This document shows positions 16,908-25,201 of a stretch of 64,000 bases of DNA, piece by piece (the first letter of the stretch is position 1; each line of letters begins with the position of its first letter). Origin of the DNA: an uncultured Solirubrobacterales bacterium (lineage in GTDB: Bacteria > Actinomycetota > Thermoleophilia > Solirubrobacterales > JACPNS01); contig CAKZMQ010000001.1 in the NCBI GenBank assembly GCA_937128795.1, positions 310,001 through 374,000 of the forward strand, written 5' to 3'. The translations under genes were made by a program, and so were the position numbers. Below the pieces are notes generated by a model that saw only the letters and a list, made by a program, of their open reading frames with translations, did not search any database and was not told the origin of the DNA.

Positions 16908-18235
16908 CCGACGCTCGACCGCACAACGGTGGGCCGGGCAGTACGTCGTCCGATCGCAACGCGAACTCGCGGGCGCTGTTCTCCCGTGCCCGCCGCGTGA
17001 TGCCGGGCGGCGTGAATTCACCGGTTCGCGCAATGCGCTCGATCGACCGCGAGCCACTGTTCATCGAACGCGCCTCCGGCTCGACGATCGTCGACGTCGA
17101 TGGCGCCGAATTCGTCGACTACGTCTGTTCGTGGGGTCCGTTGATCCTTGGGCACGCTCAGAGCGACGTGATCGATGCGGTCACCCGAGCTGCGGCAGCC
17201 GGCTCCACCTACGGTGCCCCGACGGCGATTGAGGTCGAACTCGCCGAAGCGATCGTCGAGCGAGTCCCGGGTTTGGAGATGATCCGCATGACGTCCTCGG
17301 GCACCGAAGCGGCGATGTCGGCCGTGCGTTTGGCCCGCGCGGCGACTGGGCGGGACAAGATTCTGAAGTTCGCCGGTGCCTACCACGGCCACAGTGATTC
17401 GCTGCTCGTTGACGCGGGGTCCGGCCTGGCAACACTTGCGGTCCCGGGCAGTCCGGGGGTTACGCGGGGCGCCAGCGAGGACACGATCGTGATCGCCTGG
17501 AACGACGGCCAGGCGCTCGCGGCAGCCTGTCGGCAACACGAGTTCGCAGCGATCATCGCCGAACCGCTGCCGGCAAACATGGGCCTGGTACCGCCGGAGC
17601 GGGAATTCTTGAAGCAACTGCGCCAGCAGGCCGACGACAACGGCGCTTTGCTGATCTTCGACGAGGTGATCAGCGGATTCCGCGTGGCCCCCGGCGGCAT
17701 GCAAGAGCTGTCGGGCGTCGAAGCCGATCTCGTGGTGCTCGGCAAGATCGTCGGCGGCGGATTGCCGGCAGCGGCGTACGGAGGACGCCGTAGCTTGCTC
17801 GAACTGATCGCCCCCGAAGGCGACGTCTACCAAGCGGGAACGCTTTCCGGTAATCCGCTGGCGATGGCAGCTGGTCTCGCGACGATCTCGCAACTCGACG
17901 CGGACGCCTATGCGCAGCTCGCCAGCACTACGCAACGACTGGACGACGGTTTGCGAGCGGCGGCGTCGGCCACCGACACGGCGCTCAGCGTCGTCAGCGA
18001 ATGCGGGCTGCTCACAGTCTTCTTCGCCGATCGACCGCCAAGCAACTACGAACAAGCCAAGGCCTGTGATCTCGACGCGCACGCCGCGTGGTGTCGCGGC
18101 CTGCTCGACCGAGGGATCTACGCTCCGCCATCGCAGTTCGAGGCGTGGTTTCCGTCGCTGGCGCACGATGAACCTACGATCGACGCGACGATTGCAGCAG
18201 CAGCTGACGCGTTCACCGAGATCGCGACCCGATGA
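16904..18235 (+). CDS. hemL: Glutamate-1-semialdehyde 2,1-aminomutase
   Basis: The 443-residue PLP enzyme converts glutamate-1-semialdehyde to 5-aminolevulinate. It has the N-terminal VMPGGVNSPVRAM, SSGTEAAMSAVRLARA, and KFAGAYHGHSDSLLVDAGSG. LIFDEVISGFRV and the PLP lysine in VVLGKIVGGGLPAAAYGG are also present, as is the GTLSGNPLAMAAG motif. About 25 extra polar N-terminal residues precede the domain. It feeds HemB, encoded immediately upstream. Confidence 0.97.
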   Translation: MTDARPHNGGPGSTSSDRNANSRALFSRARRVMPGGVNSPVRAMRSIDREPLFIERASGSTIVDVDGAEFVDYVCSWGPLILGHAQSDVIDAVTRAAAAGSTYGAPTAIEVELAEAIVERVPGLEMIRMTSSGTEAAMSAVRLARAATGRDKILKFAGAYHGHSDSLLVDAGSGLATLAVPGSPGVTRGASEDTIVIAWNDGQALAAACRQHEFAAIIAEPLPANMGLVPPEREFLKQLRQQADDNGALLIFDEVISGFRVAPGGMQELSGVEADLVVLGKIVGGGLPAAAYGGRRSLLELIAPEGDVYQAGTLSGNPLAMAAGLATISQLDADAYAQLASTTQRLDDGLRAAASATDTALSVVSECGLLTVFFADRPPSNYEQAKACDLDAHAAWCRGLLDRGIYAPPSQFEAWFPSLAHDEPTIDATIAAAADAFTEIATR

Positions 18236-18636
18236 ACGGCGCCAAAGAACATGCATCCAGAGCTCGACTGCCCGACGATCAGTTGATCGCGGCGCATCGC
18301 AACACCACCCCGGCGAGTGCGATCGAGGATGCCGAATGCCTGCGGATTGCCGCGGCCGAGGTCGTTCGCGAGGGATACCTGCTGCACTACGGCGATTCCC
18401 GCTACTACGACTTCGCGGACGAGGATCTAGCCCTGCTCGCCGCCGATCGAATGTATGCATCTGGCCTCGACCTGTTGGCTCGCGCTTCCGACACAGAAGC
18501 AGTCGGAATGCTGGCGACTCTGATCGCTGGTTGTGCGGAAGCTCACGCAGTCGGTGAGAGTGCGCGTGCCGACGAGTTATGGGCCTCGACATTGGCTATG
18601 CTTGCGCCCGGTTCCGATGCCGACGGACCGGTCTGA
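18232..18636 (+). CDS. Hypothetical protein downstream of hemL
   Basis: I do not recognise a family in this 134-residue product. It is soluble and mostly helical. Residues 40-75 contain an aromatic and acidic cluster (GYLLHYGDSRYYDFADEDLALL), followed by Ala-rich helices. There are no cysteines apart from C41 and C105. The ATG overlaps the hemL stop (ATGA), so it is translated with hemB-hemL. It precedes the Rieske gene by 76 bp, and a role in haem or cytochrome supply is only a guess from position. Confidence 0.75.
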   Translation: MNGAKEHASRARLPDDQLIAAHRNTTPASAIEDAECLRIAAAEVVREGYLLHYGDSRYYDFADEDLALLAADRMYASGLDLLARASDTEAVGMLATLIAGCAEAHAVGESARADELWASTLAMLAPGSDADGPV

Positions 18637-18712
18637 AACGGCCTTTGTTCCGTCGTCACCGGCAATCGCTCTTCTCGTCTTTCGTTGATCACAGTCGAAC
18701 GAAGCTCGCGCG

Positions 18713-19366
18713 ATGACCCCCGAAAAAGAAACCAAAACTCCGAAGTCCAAATTCACGGCCGACCGCGGTTGGCCCGGCGCCTTCGAGGGCGAGACCGTCA
18801 CGCGACGTCACTTCATGACGGGGGTTGCGCTGGGCGCAGGTGGGATAGCGTCGGCGATGTTCGCACTGCCGGCGCTCGGTTTCGCGCTCGGACCGATATT
18901 CGAGAAGACCGAACATCGCTCCTTGCTGGACGTCGGCGCGGTCGAAGACTTCCCGGCCGACACCTACACCCCACAGGTCGTCACGACCGTGGCGGGAATC
19001 GGCGAAGTCGGCAAGATCCTTCTTTACATCCGCAAGAACGACAACCCGACTCCCGAACAGAGCTGGCCGTTCGTCGCGATCTCCAACCGCTGCGCCCACC
19101 TCGGTTGCCCGGTTCGTTACATCGAGGCTGCGAAGTCCTTCATCTGTCCCTGCCACGGTGGCACCTACGGCTTCGAGGGCGAAGTCACAGGCGGTCCGCC
19201 GGTGCGACCGCTCGACCGCTTCGAGACCTACGTCGAGAACGGCCGTGTGTTCGTCGGCGAGCGCTTTTCCGTCAATTCGCAGCTCGAACGCGTACCGACC
19301 CGCGACCCGGGTGCGCACGTCGACGGTTTCTGGCAGGTCCTCTACCCACCGCGCCCGACCACCTGA
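18713..19366 (+). CDS. qcrA: Rieske iron-sulfur protein of the cytochrome bc complex
   Basis: The 217-residue protein has an N-terminal polar segment, then a twin-arginine-like RRHF before a hydrophobic anchor at about residues 36-60. The Rieske domain carries the cluster motifs CAHLGC and CPCHGG near 124 and 145. It transfers electrons from menaquinol to the c-type haem. The RR before the anchor suggests Tat export, consistent with tatA-tatC further along the window. It is followed by cytochrome b after 24 nt. Confidence 0.95.
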   Translation: MTPEKETKTPKSKFTADRGWPGAFEGETVTRRHFMTGVALGAGGIASAMFALPALGFALGPIFEKTEHRSLLDVGAVEDFPADTYTPQVVTTVAGIGEVGKILLYIRKNDNPTPEQSWPFVAISNRCAHLGCPVRYIEAAKSFICPCHGGTYGFEGEVTGGPPVRPLDRFETYVENGRVFVGERFSVNSQLERVPTRDPGAHVDGFWQVLYPPRPTT

Positions 19367-19390
19367 TCGACCGACGGACGCGACTGAATC

Positions 19391-20233
19391 ATGCCGAAGA
19401 TGCCAAAACCTTCCAACCCGTTGCACAAGAAGGTCTCCGACCTGCCCAAGCCTCCGATGCCTCCGCTGCCGCCGTCGCTCCGTCCCAATCCGAAGCCCAA
19501 GGAGCGCAGCGAGGTGACCGTCGGCGAAGCCGCTGCCGCCGGCGGAACGAGCGTCGTTGCCTGGATCGACGAGCGCACCAGTGGTTCCGGGTTCCTGCGC
19601 GGCTTCCTCTTTCGCAAGGTTCCCAAAGGCGTCAACTGGTGGTACACGCTCGGTTCGGCGACGATGTTCGCTTTCATCGCGCAGGCCTTCACCGGCGTCT
19701 TCCTGGCGATGTACTACGACCCCAACCCGACGGTCGCCTACGAGTCGATGCGCCACATCAACAACGAGGTCTTTCTGGGCGAATTCGTCCACGGAATGCA
19801 CAAGTGGGGCGCAACGGTGATGACCGTGCTGCTCTTTGTGCACATGGCGCGAACCTTCGTTTTCGGCGCCTACAAGTATCCGCGTGAGCTCAACTGGGTC
19901 GTCGGTGTCCTGCTCTTGATGATGACGATGATGATGGGCTTCACCGGCTACCTGCTGCCGTTCGACCAGCGTTCCTTCTGGGCCACGATCGTCGGCGTGA
20001 ACCTCAATGGCACGGGACCGATGATCGGCCCGTACCTTGCCGACTTCCTGCGCGGAGGCGCCGAATTCGGTTCCACGACATTGCCGCGCTTCTATGCGAT
20101 TCACATGATGCTCGTGCCCGGACTGATCGCCGCACTCATCGGTATCCACCTTTATTTGGTCGCCAAGCTCGGCACCACGGCACCACCGTGGGTCAAGGCC
20201 GAGATTCCCGGCCAGGACGAGAAGCGGGTCTAG
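19391..20233 (+). CDS. qcrB: Cytochrome b (N-terminal, b6-type subunit)
   Basis: The 280-residue protein has a Pro-rich hydrophilic start of about 50 residues and then four transmembrane helices. The paired haem histidines are visible in GEFVHGMHKWGATVMTVLLFVHMARTF and FYAIHMMLVPGLIAALIGIHLYLV (each stretch two His). The RGAYK-like FGAYKYPRE and GYLLPFDQRSFWA match the b6 half of cytochrome b. It holds the two b haems and the quinone pockets. It abuts the next gene with no gap. Confidence 0.94.
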   Translation: MPKMPKPSNPLHKKVSDLPKPPMPPLPPSLRPNPKPKERSEVTVGEAAAAGGTSVVAWIDERTSGSGFLRGFLFRKVPKGVNWWYTLGSATMFAFIAQAFTGVFLAMYYDPNPTVAYESMRHINNEVFLGEFVHGMHKWGATVMTVLLFVHMARTFVFGAYKYPRELNWVVGVLLLMMTMMMGFTGYLLPFDQRSFWATIVGVNLNGTGPMIGPYLADFLRGGAEFGSTTLPRFYAIHMMLVPGLIAALIGIHLYLVAKLGTTAPPWVKAEIPGQDEKRV

Positions 20234-20935
20234 ATGGACGCCAGGCAAAAGGAGCAGTACCTTCGCGAATACAGCGCGCTGAAGGCCAAGGGCAAGCCGT
20301 TCTTCCCGTATGCGGTCGGCAAGGACTCACTGATGGCATGCATCGTGCTGATCGTGATCATCTTCATGTCGCTGATCCTCGGTGCCGAACTCGGTCCGAA
20401 GGCCGATCCGACGACGACTTCATATGTTCCGCGACCGGAGTGGTACTTCTTCTTCCTCTTTGAACTGCTCCGTGTGATCAAGCCGCCGGAGCTGGTTTTC
20501 GTCGCGACGCTCGGTATCCCGAACATCGCGATCGCGCTGCTCGTGCTGTTGCCGTTCTACGACCGTGGTCCAGAGCGTCGACCAGAGCGTCGCCCGATCG
20601 CGATGACCGCGATGGCGCTGACGATCGTCGCGATGACCTATCTCACGCTGCTGGGCGCTTTCGCCGGTTCGCCGACCGAGATCGACATGGAAGTGCCCGA
20701 GCAGTACGTCTACGGCAAGGAAATCGCCGCCAACTCAGGCTGTCTGGGTTGTCACAAATTCGGTGAGAACGGAAACGACGGCCCCGGGCCGAACCTGACC
20801 ACGATCGGCGCGCGCCTGCCGAAACAGGCGATCGAGCGCACGCTCGACAACCCGACTGCGCCGATGCCGAGCTTCCGCGATCTGCCGCCCGAGCAGAAGG
20901 AAGCCCTCGTCAACTTCCTTGCGTACCTGCGCTAG
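20234..20935 (+). CDS. qcrC: Cytochrome bc subunit IV fused to a c-type cytochrome
   Basis: The 233-residue fusion has an N-terminal half with about three helices and the Qo-site motif PEWYFFFLFELLR, as in PetD or the cytochrome b C-terminal half. A cytochrome c domain from about residue 155 follows, with haem-binding CLGCH and a distal methionine in TAPMPSFRDLP. This layout matches Bacillus QcrC rather than mycobacterial bcc subunits. The ATG directly follows the cytochrome b stop. Confidence 0.93.
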   Translation: MDARQKEQYLREYSALKAKGKPFFPYAVGKDSLMACIVLIVIIFMSLILGAELGPKADPTTTSYVPRPEWYFFFLFELLRVIKPPELVFVATLGIPNIAIALLVLLPFYDRGPERRPERRPIAMTAMALTIVAMTYLTLLGAFAGSPTEIDMEVPEQYVYGKEIAANSGCLGCHKFGENGNDGPGPNLTTIGARLPKQAIERTLDNPTAPMPSFRDLPPEQKEALVNFLAYLR

Positions 20936-20972
20936 CGGCGCACTTACGCGAACCTCGCATCGGCCGACTGAC

Positions 20973-20978
20973 TAGGCT
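20973..20978 (+). promoter_or_regulatory. menG -10 box TAGGCT, 7 nt before the start
   Basis: TAGGCT followed by 7 nt and GTG at 20986 predicts a leaderless mRNA separate from the cytochrome operon. Confidence 0.5.
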
Positions 20979-20985
20979 GCGCCCT

Positions 20986-21744
20986 GTGAGCAGTCAACCA
21001 GCCAACTCCTCCGCGGCAGATCCCGTAGCGGCCAAGGGCACGTTGCCCGAGCAGCAGGTGCAGGCGATGTTTGATCGCATCGCCAAGCGCTACGACTTGA
21101 TGAATACCGTGATGACCGCCGGCCTGCACGACGAGTGGAGAGTTCGAGCCGCAGATGTTGCCGACGTTGGCCCGGGTTCTCACGTGCTCGACGTCGCGAC
21201 CGGCACCGGCGACCTCGCGATCGAACTCGCCAAGCGGGTCGCCCCGGGCGGCAGCGTCACGGGCGTGGACTTTGCCGAGGAGATGCTCGCCGTTGCACGC
21301 ACCAAGCAGACATCCGTGTTGGCCGGCGTCGACGCCGAGGTCGTCTTCGAGCAGGGAAATGCACTCGATCTCAAGTACGACGACGACATGTTCGATGCGG
21401 TCACCGTGGGTTTCGGCGTGCGGAATTTCTCCGATCTGGCCGCCGGCCTCACCGAGATGGCCCGAGTTGTTCGTCCGGGCGGCAAGTTCGTGATTCTGGA
21501 GATCTCACAGCCGCAGAAGCCGCCGCTCTCATATTTCTACAAGGCCTGGTTCGACGGCCTCGTCCCGTTCATCGGCAAGTTCGCCGGCGAGGACAGCGCT
21601 TACACGTATTTGCCGAACTCAGTCAAGCGCTTCGCGCGGCCGAGCGAGCTCGCCGGGGTACTGGCCGATGCGGGCACCACAAACGTGCGTTGGATTGCAC
21701 TGGCGGGTGGCATCGTGACGATCCACCACGGGACCGTGGTCTGA
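20986..21744 (+). CDS. menG: Demethylmenaquinone methyltransferase (UbiE/MenG)
   Basis: The 252-residue SAM methyltransferase performs the last step of menaquinone synthesis. It has the family opening VQAMFDRIAKRYDLMNTVMT, the SAM loop VLDVATGTGDLAIEL, FDAVTVGFGVRNFSDL and the PGGKFVILEISQP strand. The GTG at 20986 fits the -10 box. About 20 polar residues precede the conserved domain. It lies between the menaquinol-oxidising complex and a polyprenyl synthase, which fits menaquinone supply. Confidence 0.95.
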   Translation: MSSQPANSSAADPVAAKGTLPEQQVQAMFDRIAKRYDLMNTVMTAGLHDEWRVRAADVADVGPGSHVLDVATGTGDLAIELAKRVAPGGSVTGVDFAEEMLAVARTKQTSVLAGVDAEVVFEQGNALDLKYDDDMFDAVTVGFGVRNFSDLAAGLTEMARVVRPGGKFVILEISQPQKPPLSYFYKAWFDGLVPFIGKFAGEDSAYTYLPNSVKRFARPSELAGVLADAGTTNVRWIALAGGIVTIHHGTVV

Positions 21745-21778
21745 CCAGACGTCGGCAAGTGCGAGGCGGGGCGATCCG

Positions 21779-22771
21779 ATGACCGGCGATACCCGAGCCT
21801 TCCGCGCCCTCGTCGAGACCGTCGGCGAGAGCATCACCGCGCGACTTTCCGACGTCGAGCGACGACTGACGGAACTTGTCGATGCCCGCGATCCTCGTGC
21901 AAGCGGCCCGGCACTCGAGACATTGCGCGCCGGCGGCAAACGACTGCGCCCTCTGCTCGTGCTCACCTGCGGTGCCATCGACGATGCAGACGAAACTCAA
22001 CAACGAGCTTTGATCAGCGCGGGGGCGGCCGTCGAACTGGTGCACATGGCGACGCTCGTTCACGATGACGTACTGGACGACGCAGCGTTGCGGCGCGGCC
22101 GACCGACGGTCTACGCGGAACATGGGCGCGAGCGGGCGGTGCAGACCGGCGACATGCTGTTTGCGATTGCCTTCGAAGAGCTCGCTGCTTCTGGCGACGC
22201 CGATCAGGTGCGCGCGCTTTCCGAAGCCGCGTCCGGTCTCGCCACGGGCGAGCTGCTTCAACGTGAGGATGCGTGGAACGCCACGGTCACGCGCGACCGG
22301 TACCTCCTGCGCTGCTCACTGAAGACCGCTCGCTTATTCGAGGCCGCCGCTCAGCTCGGTGCCCACGCCGGTGGGCGACCAGAGCTCGCGCCGACGCTGG
22401 GCGCTTTTGGTGCAAAAGTAGGGCTCGCGTTTCAGCTCGCCGACGACGTGCTCGACGTCGTTGCCTCCACCGAACAGACCGGTAAGACCCGCGGCGCAGA
22501 CCTGCTCGACGGAACCGTGAACCTGCCGTTGATCGTTGCGACGGAGCGAGACGCTTCACTCGGCGATGTAGAGCTGCGATCGATCACCACTGCCGAACGG
22601 GCTGCGGAAATCTGCGATCGAATCGTTGCGACCGGCGCGCCGGATGACGTCCTCGCGGAAGCGCGAAAATTGATCGCCGATGCCAAAGAACTGCTCGACG
22701 GTCGGGTTACACGAACCGAACGCTCCGTGTTCGAGTCGATTGCTGACCAGGCGGTTGTCCGCAACAAGTAG
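21779..22771 (+). CDS. Polyprenyl diphosphate synthase (menaquinone side chain)
   Basis: The 330-residue trans-prenyltransferase has the first aspartate-rich motif in LVHDDVLDDAALRRGRPT (about residues 97-114) and the second in FQLADDVLDV (about 220). GGKRLRP is near 60 and the chain elongates from allylic and isopentenyl diphosphates. The neighbouring menG suggests it makes the menaquinone tail, like HepT or GrcC1. It ends before a hairpin terminator. Confidence 0.94.
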   Translation: MTGDTRAFRALVETVGESITARLSDVERRLTELVDARDPRASGPALETLRAGGKRLRPLLVLTCGAIDDADETQQRALISAGAAVELVHMATLVHDDVLDDAALRRGRPTVYAEHGRERAVQTGDMLFAIAFEELAASGDADQVRALSEAASGLATGELLQREDAWNATVTRDRYLLRCSLKTARLFEAAAQLGAHAGGRPELAPTLGAFGAKVGLAFQLADDVLDVVASTEQTGKTRGADLLDGTVNLPLIVATERDASLGDVELRSITTAERAAEICDRIVATGAPDDVLAEARKLIADAKELLDGRVTRTERSVFESIADQAVVRNK

Positions 22772-22784
22772 CCCGGACAGGCAC

Positions 22785-22815
22785 GAAAAAGACCGGCTTC
22801 TTGCCGGTCCTTTTC
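22785..22815 (+). terminator. Rho-independent terminator after the prenyl synthase
   Basis: An inverted repeat pairs AGACCGGC with GCCGGTCC around the loop TTCTT and is followed by TTTTC. An A-run precedes the stem, so it could also terminate the minus-strand zinc-ribbon gene that ends at 22883. Confidence 0.85.
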
Positions 22816-22882
22816 GATCTCGGTGTCCCTGGGGGGTAGTTGGAACAGTTTCAGATCTGGCGGACTAAAAGTGCTCGCCGGA

Positions 22883-23263
22883 TTAAAAGTCTTCGGGAAG
22901 AATGTGGCCTTCGCCGAGCGCACCTACGAACGTGTTGATCTCGGTCGCCATATTCGCGTAAGTCAGGTTGCGGAGGTCGCGGACGAGTGAGTCAGTTCCG
23001 CGGTCGAGCAGGCAGTCGAATTTCTCGATCAGTTCCTCGTCCATCACGCCCGGCGCGACGTCTTCGCAGTTCGGACAACGCAGCGTCACACGCCAATGGG
23101 TTCCCTCGGCCTGTTCCCAGTCAATCGGGTAGACCATGTCGCAGTCACAGTGCTGGCAGTGCGATACGTCCTCGATCTTCGATGCGATTGCATCCTCGAG
23201 ACGGCGGCCGCGTACTGCCGAACCGGCTTGCTGCTTCTTGGTCTTGTCGTTTCGTGAGTTCAT
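22883..23263 (-). CDS. Small zinc-ribbon-like protein
   Basis: I do not recognise a named family in this 126-residue product. Two CxxC pairs stand out: HCQHCDCD near residue 37 and RCPNCED near 63, about 25 residues apart, which suggests a single zinc ribbon. The N-terminus is Lys/Arg-rich (MNSRNDKTKKQQ). The C-terminal half is acidic and helical. The ATG at 23263 has GAGG 9 nt upstream; an ATG at 23278 is possible. It converges on the prenyl synthase terminator. Confidence 0.8.
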   Translation of the reverse strand: MNSRNDKTKKQQAGSAVRGRRLEDAIASKIEDVSHCQHCDCDMVYPIDWEQAEGTHWRVTLRCPNCEDVAPGVMDEELIEKFDCLLDRGTDSLVRDLRNLTYANMATEINTFVGALGEGHILPEDF

Positions 23264-23435
23264 TCCGTTGAGCCTCATTGGGGGTGCTGGCTGGTCTGTC
23301 CACGGCTCGTATCGACACCGCCGATTGCGGCCTTTAGTCGAATCTTGGGTATTTCGTTTTACGACCAGCCAGTCACTTGGTGCCTGAGCTGCAGCACGCC
23401 TTCGGAACTCAGCGACTACCCGCCATCGCACCGCC

Positions 23436-23441
23436 TAGACT
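23436..23441 (+). promoter_or_regulatory. dcd -10 box TAGACT, 9 nt before the start
   Basis: TAGACT is followed by 9 nt and the ATG at 23451, predicting a leaderless or near-leaderless transcript. The promoter is divergent from the zinc-ribbon gene. Confidence 0.45.
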
Positions 23442-23450
23442 GCCTGCACG

Positions 23451-24017
23451 ATGGTTCTCAGCGATGGAACAATTCGTGCAGAGATCGAAGCGGGCAGGAT
23501 CGTGCTCGATCCGTTCGAGCCCGACAACGTTCAGCCGGCCAGCGTCGACGTACGCTGCGACCGCCTGTTTCGCGTCTTTCACAATGCGCGCTACCCGTAC
23601 ATCGACGTTCGCAAACCGATGGATGACCTGACCGAGAAGGTCGAGATCGAGGGCGACGAGCCGTTCATACTGCACCCGGGCGAGTTTGTTCTAGGCCAGA
23701 CGCTCGAACGCCTTACCGTGCCAGATGACATGGTCGCCCGGCTAGAGGGCAAATCGTCGCTCGGCCGACTCGGTCTGCTGATCCACTCGACCGCCGGGTT
23801 CGTCGACAGCGGTTTCACCGGCAACATCACCCTCGAGCTCTCAAACGTCGCGAACTTGCCGATCACGATCTACTACGGGATGCCGATCGGCCAGCTTTCA
23901 TTCATGCGCCTTGACGCTCCGGTCGAAAAGCCGTATGGAGCGGACGGCATGGCCAGCAAGTACCAAGGCCAGGCCGAGCCGACGCCCAGCAGCTACCACC
24001 TCAACTTTTCTCGTTAG
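23451..24017 (+). CDS. dcd: dCTP deaminase (probably bifunctional dCTP deaminase/dUTPase)
   Basis: The 188-residue nucleotide hydrolase starts [17 protein letters not shown]. It has [10 protein letters not shown], the dUTPase-like [27 protein letters not shown], and the ending [19 protein letters not shown]. The length and sequence are close to the bifunctional mycobacterial Dcd, which makes dUMP from dCTP directly. Whether the enzyme is mono- or bifunctional is inferred. It is followed 14 nt later by tatA. Confidence 0.95.
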   Translation: MVLSDGTIRAEIEAGRIVLDPFEPDNVQPASVDVRCDRLFRVFHNARYPYIDVRKPMDDLTEKVEIEGDEPFILHPGEFVLGQTLERLTVPDDMVARLEGKSSLGRLGLLIHSTAGFVDSGFTGNITLELSNVANLPITIYYGMPIGQLSFMRLDAPVEKPYGADGMASKYQGQAEPTPSSYHLNFSR

Positions 24018-24031
24018 GATCGAACAGCGTC

Positions 24032-24280
24032 ATGCCAGGAAATATCGGACTCCCCGAAATCATCATCGTGCTCGTGCTCGTGCTGATCATCTTCGGCCCC
24101 AAGCGCCTACCCGAACTCGGACGTTCGCTCGGCAATGGCATTCGCGAGTTTCGCGGTTCGGTCACGGGCGATCACGACGACAAAGCGAAACCGGCGTCGC
24201 TGGACAAGGGCGATTCGCCCAAGGCGCCGGCCGATGCGTCGGTTGGCTCGGAGCCCGAACACAAGGCCAACGAGCAGTAG
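24032..24280 (+). CDS. tatA: Twin-arginine translocase subunit TatA
   Basis: The 82-residue protein starts with a short periplasmic end, then one transmembrane helix ([19 protein letters not shown]). The hinge [22 protein letters not shown] leads to an amphipathic helix and a charged tail. TatA forms the pore of the Tat system, which exports folded proteins such as the Rieske subunit. TatC lies 107 bp downstream; no tatB is visible, as in many Gram-positives. Confidence 0.95.
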   Translation: MPGNIGLPEIIIVLVLVLIIFGPKRLPELGRSLGNGIREFRGSVTGDHDDKAKPASLDKGDSPKAPADASVGSEPEHKANEQ

Positions 24281-24387
24281 CTCGCGCCGCCCGCCGAACT
24301 GTGCCATGTGAAGAAATTTGGCCGTACGGAGTGTTTGGGCGAGCGGTTCTATCTTGAATACAGGCCGATAGCGACAGGACCTGACCG

Positions 24388-25170
24388 ATGGGCAAGATCA
24401 AGCCGATAAGTCACGAAGACGAACTCAGCCTAATCGAGCATCTCGATGAGCTTCGTACGCGGCTGATCATCCTGCTACTCGCCTTCCTGGTCGTCGGCGG
24501 TCTTTGTTTTTGGCAGAACAACGCGATTCTCGAGATCGTCAATGCGCCGCTGCCGCCGGAGATGATTCCTGCGACGTTCGGTGTCTCGGAGGCATTCATG
24601 TCGACGCTGACGGTCTCGCTCTACGCGGCGTTGATCATCGTTTCGCCGTTGCTTGTGTACGAGATCTACGCGTTTGTCGTCCCGGCCTTCAGTGAACAGG
24701 AAAAGCGCGTCGCCCGGCCGTTGGTTGTCGTCGCGCCGCTGCTGTTCATCGCAGGCAGCGCCTTCGGCTACTTCGTCGTACTCCCGGCGGCGCTGAGTTT
24801 TCTGCTCGGATTCAACGACGAAGAGTTCAACATGCTCCTACGCGCTCGCGATTACTACTCGTTCTTCGGAATGACCGTGCTGTCGATGGGCGCCCTGTTC
24901 GAGATGCCGCTGGCGATTCTCGTCGCGGCCCGACTTGGTTTCGTGACGCCGCACCAGCTGCGCACGAACCGACGCTATGCGGTGTTGATCATCGCTGTGG
25001 TTGCGATGCTTCTGCCGGGCACCGACCCGATCACGATGCTGATCTCGATGGTCCCGTTGTTGGTTCTTTTCGAGGCCAGCATTTGGCTGGCCGTGTGGTT
25101 CGGCAGCCCTTCGGATGCGATTTCACAGTCGGCGGATCTCGCCAAATCGAGCGAAGCTGCCAAGGCGTGA
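24388..25170 (+). CDS. tatC: Twin-arginine translocase subunit TatC
   Basis: The 260-residue integral membrane receptor for twin-arginine signals has about six helices. The N-terminal motif LIEHLDELRTRL binds the signal peptide. The first periplasmic loop has the conserved Pro/Phe region, and helices continue near 65-90, 105-130, 150-180, 190-215 and 215-235. AGGACC lies 8 nt before the ATG. The C-terminal tail is short and Ala/Ser-rich. Confidence 0.95.
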   Translation: MGKIKPISHEDELSLIEHLDELRTRLIILLLAFLVVGGLCFWQNNAILEIVNAPLPPEMIPATFGVSEAFMSTLTVSLYAALIIVSPLLVYEIYAFVVPAFSEQEKRVARPLVVVAPLLFIAGSAFGYFVVLPAALSFLLGFNDEEFNMLLRARDYYSFFGMTVLSMGALFEMPLAILVAARLGFVTPHQLRTNRRYAVLIIAVVAMLLPGTDPITMLISMVPLLVLFEASIWLAVWFGSPSDAISQSADLAKSSEAAKA

Positions 25171-25201
25171 GCCCCAATGAGGTAACTTTCCGCCCGGGAA
25201 A

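Noticed and set aside
17018-18592. A 524-codon open frame on the minus strand opposite hemL
   Set aside because: It is the antisense shadow of a clear hemL and has Arg-rich composition with no family features.
18689-20248. A 519-codon minus-strand frame over the cytochrome bc genes
   Set aside because: It is antisense to three unambiguous genes, so it reflects GC-rich codon bias.
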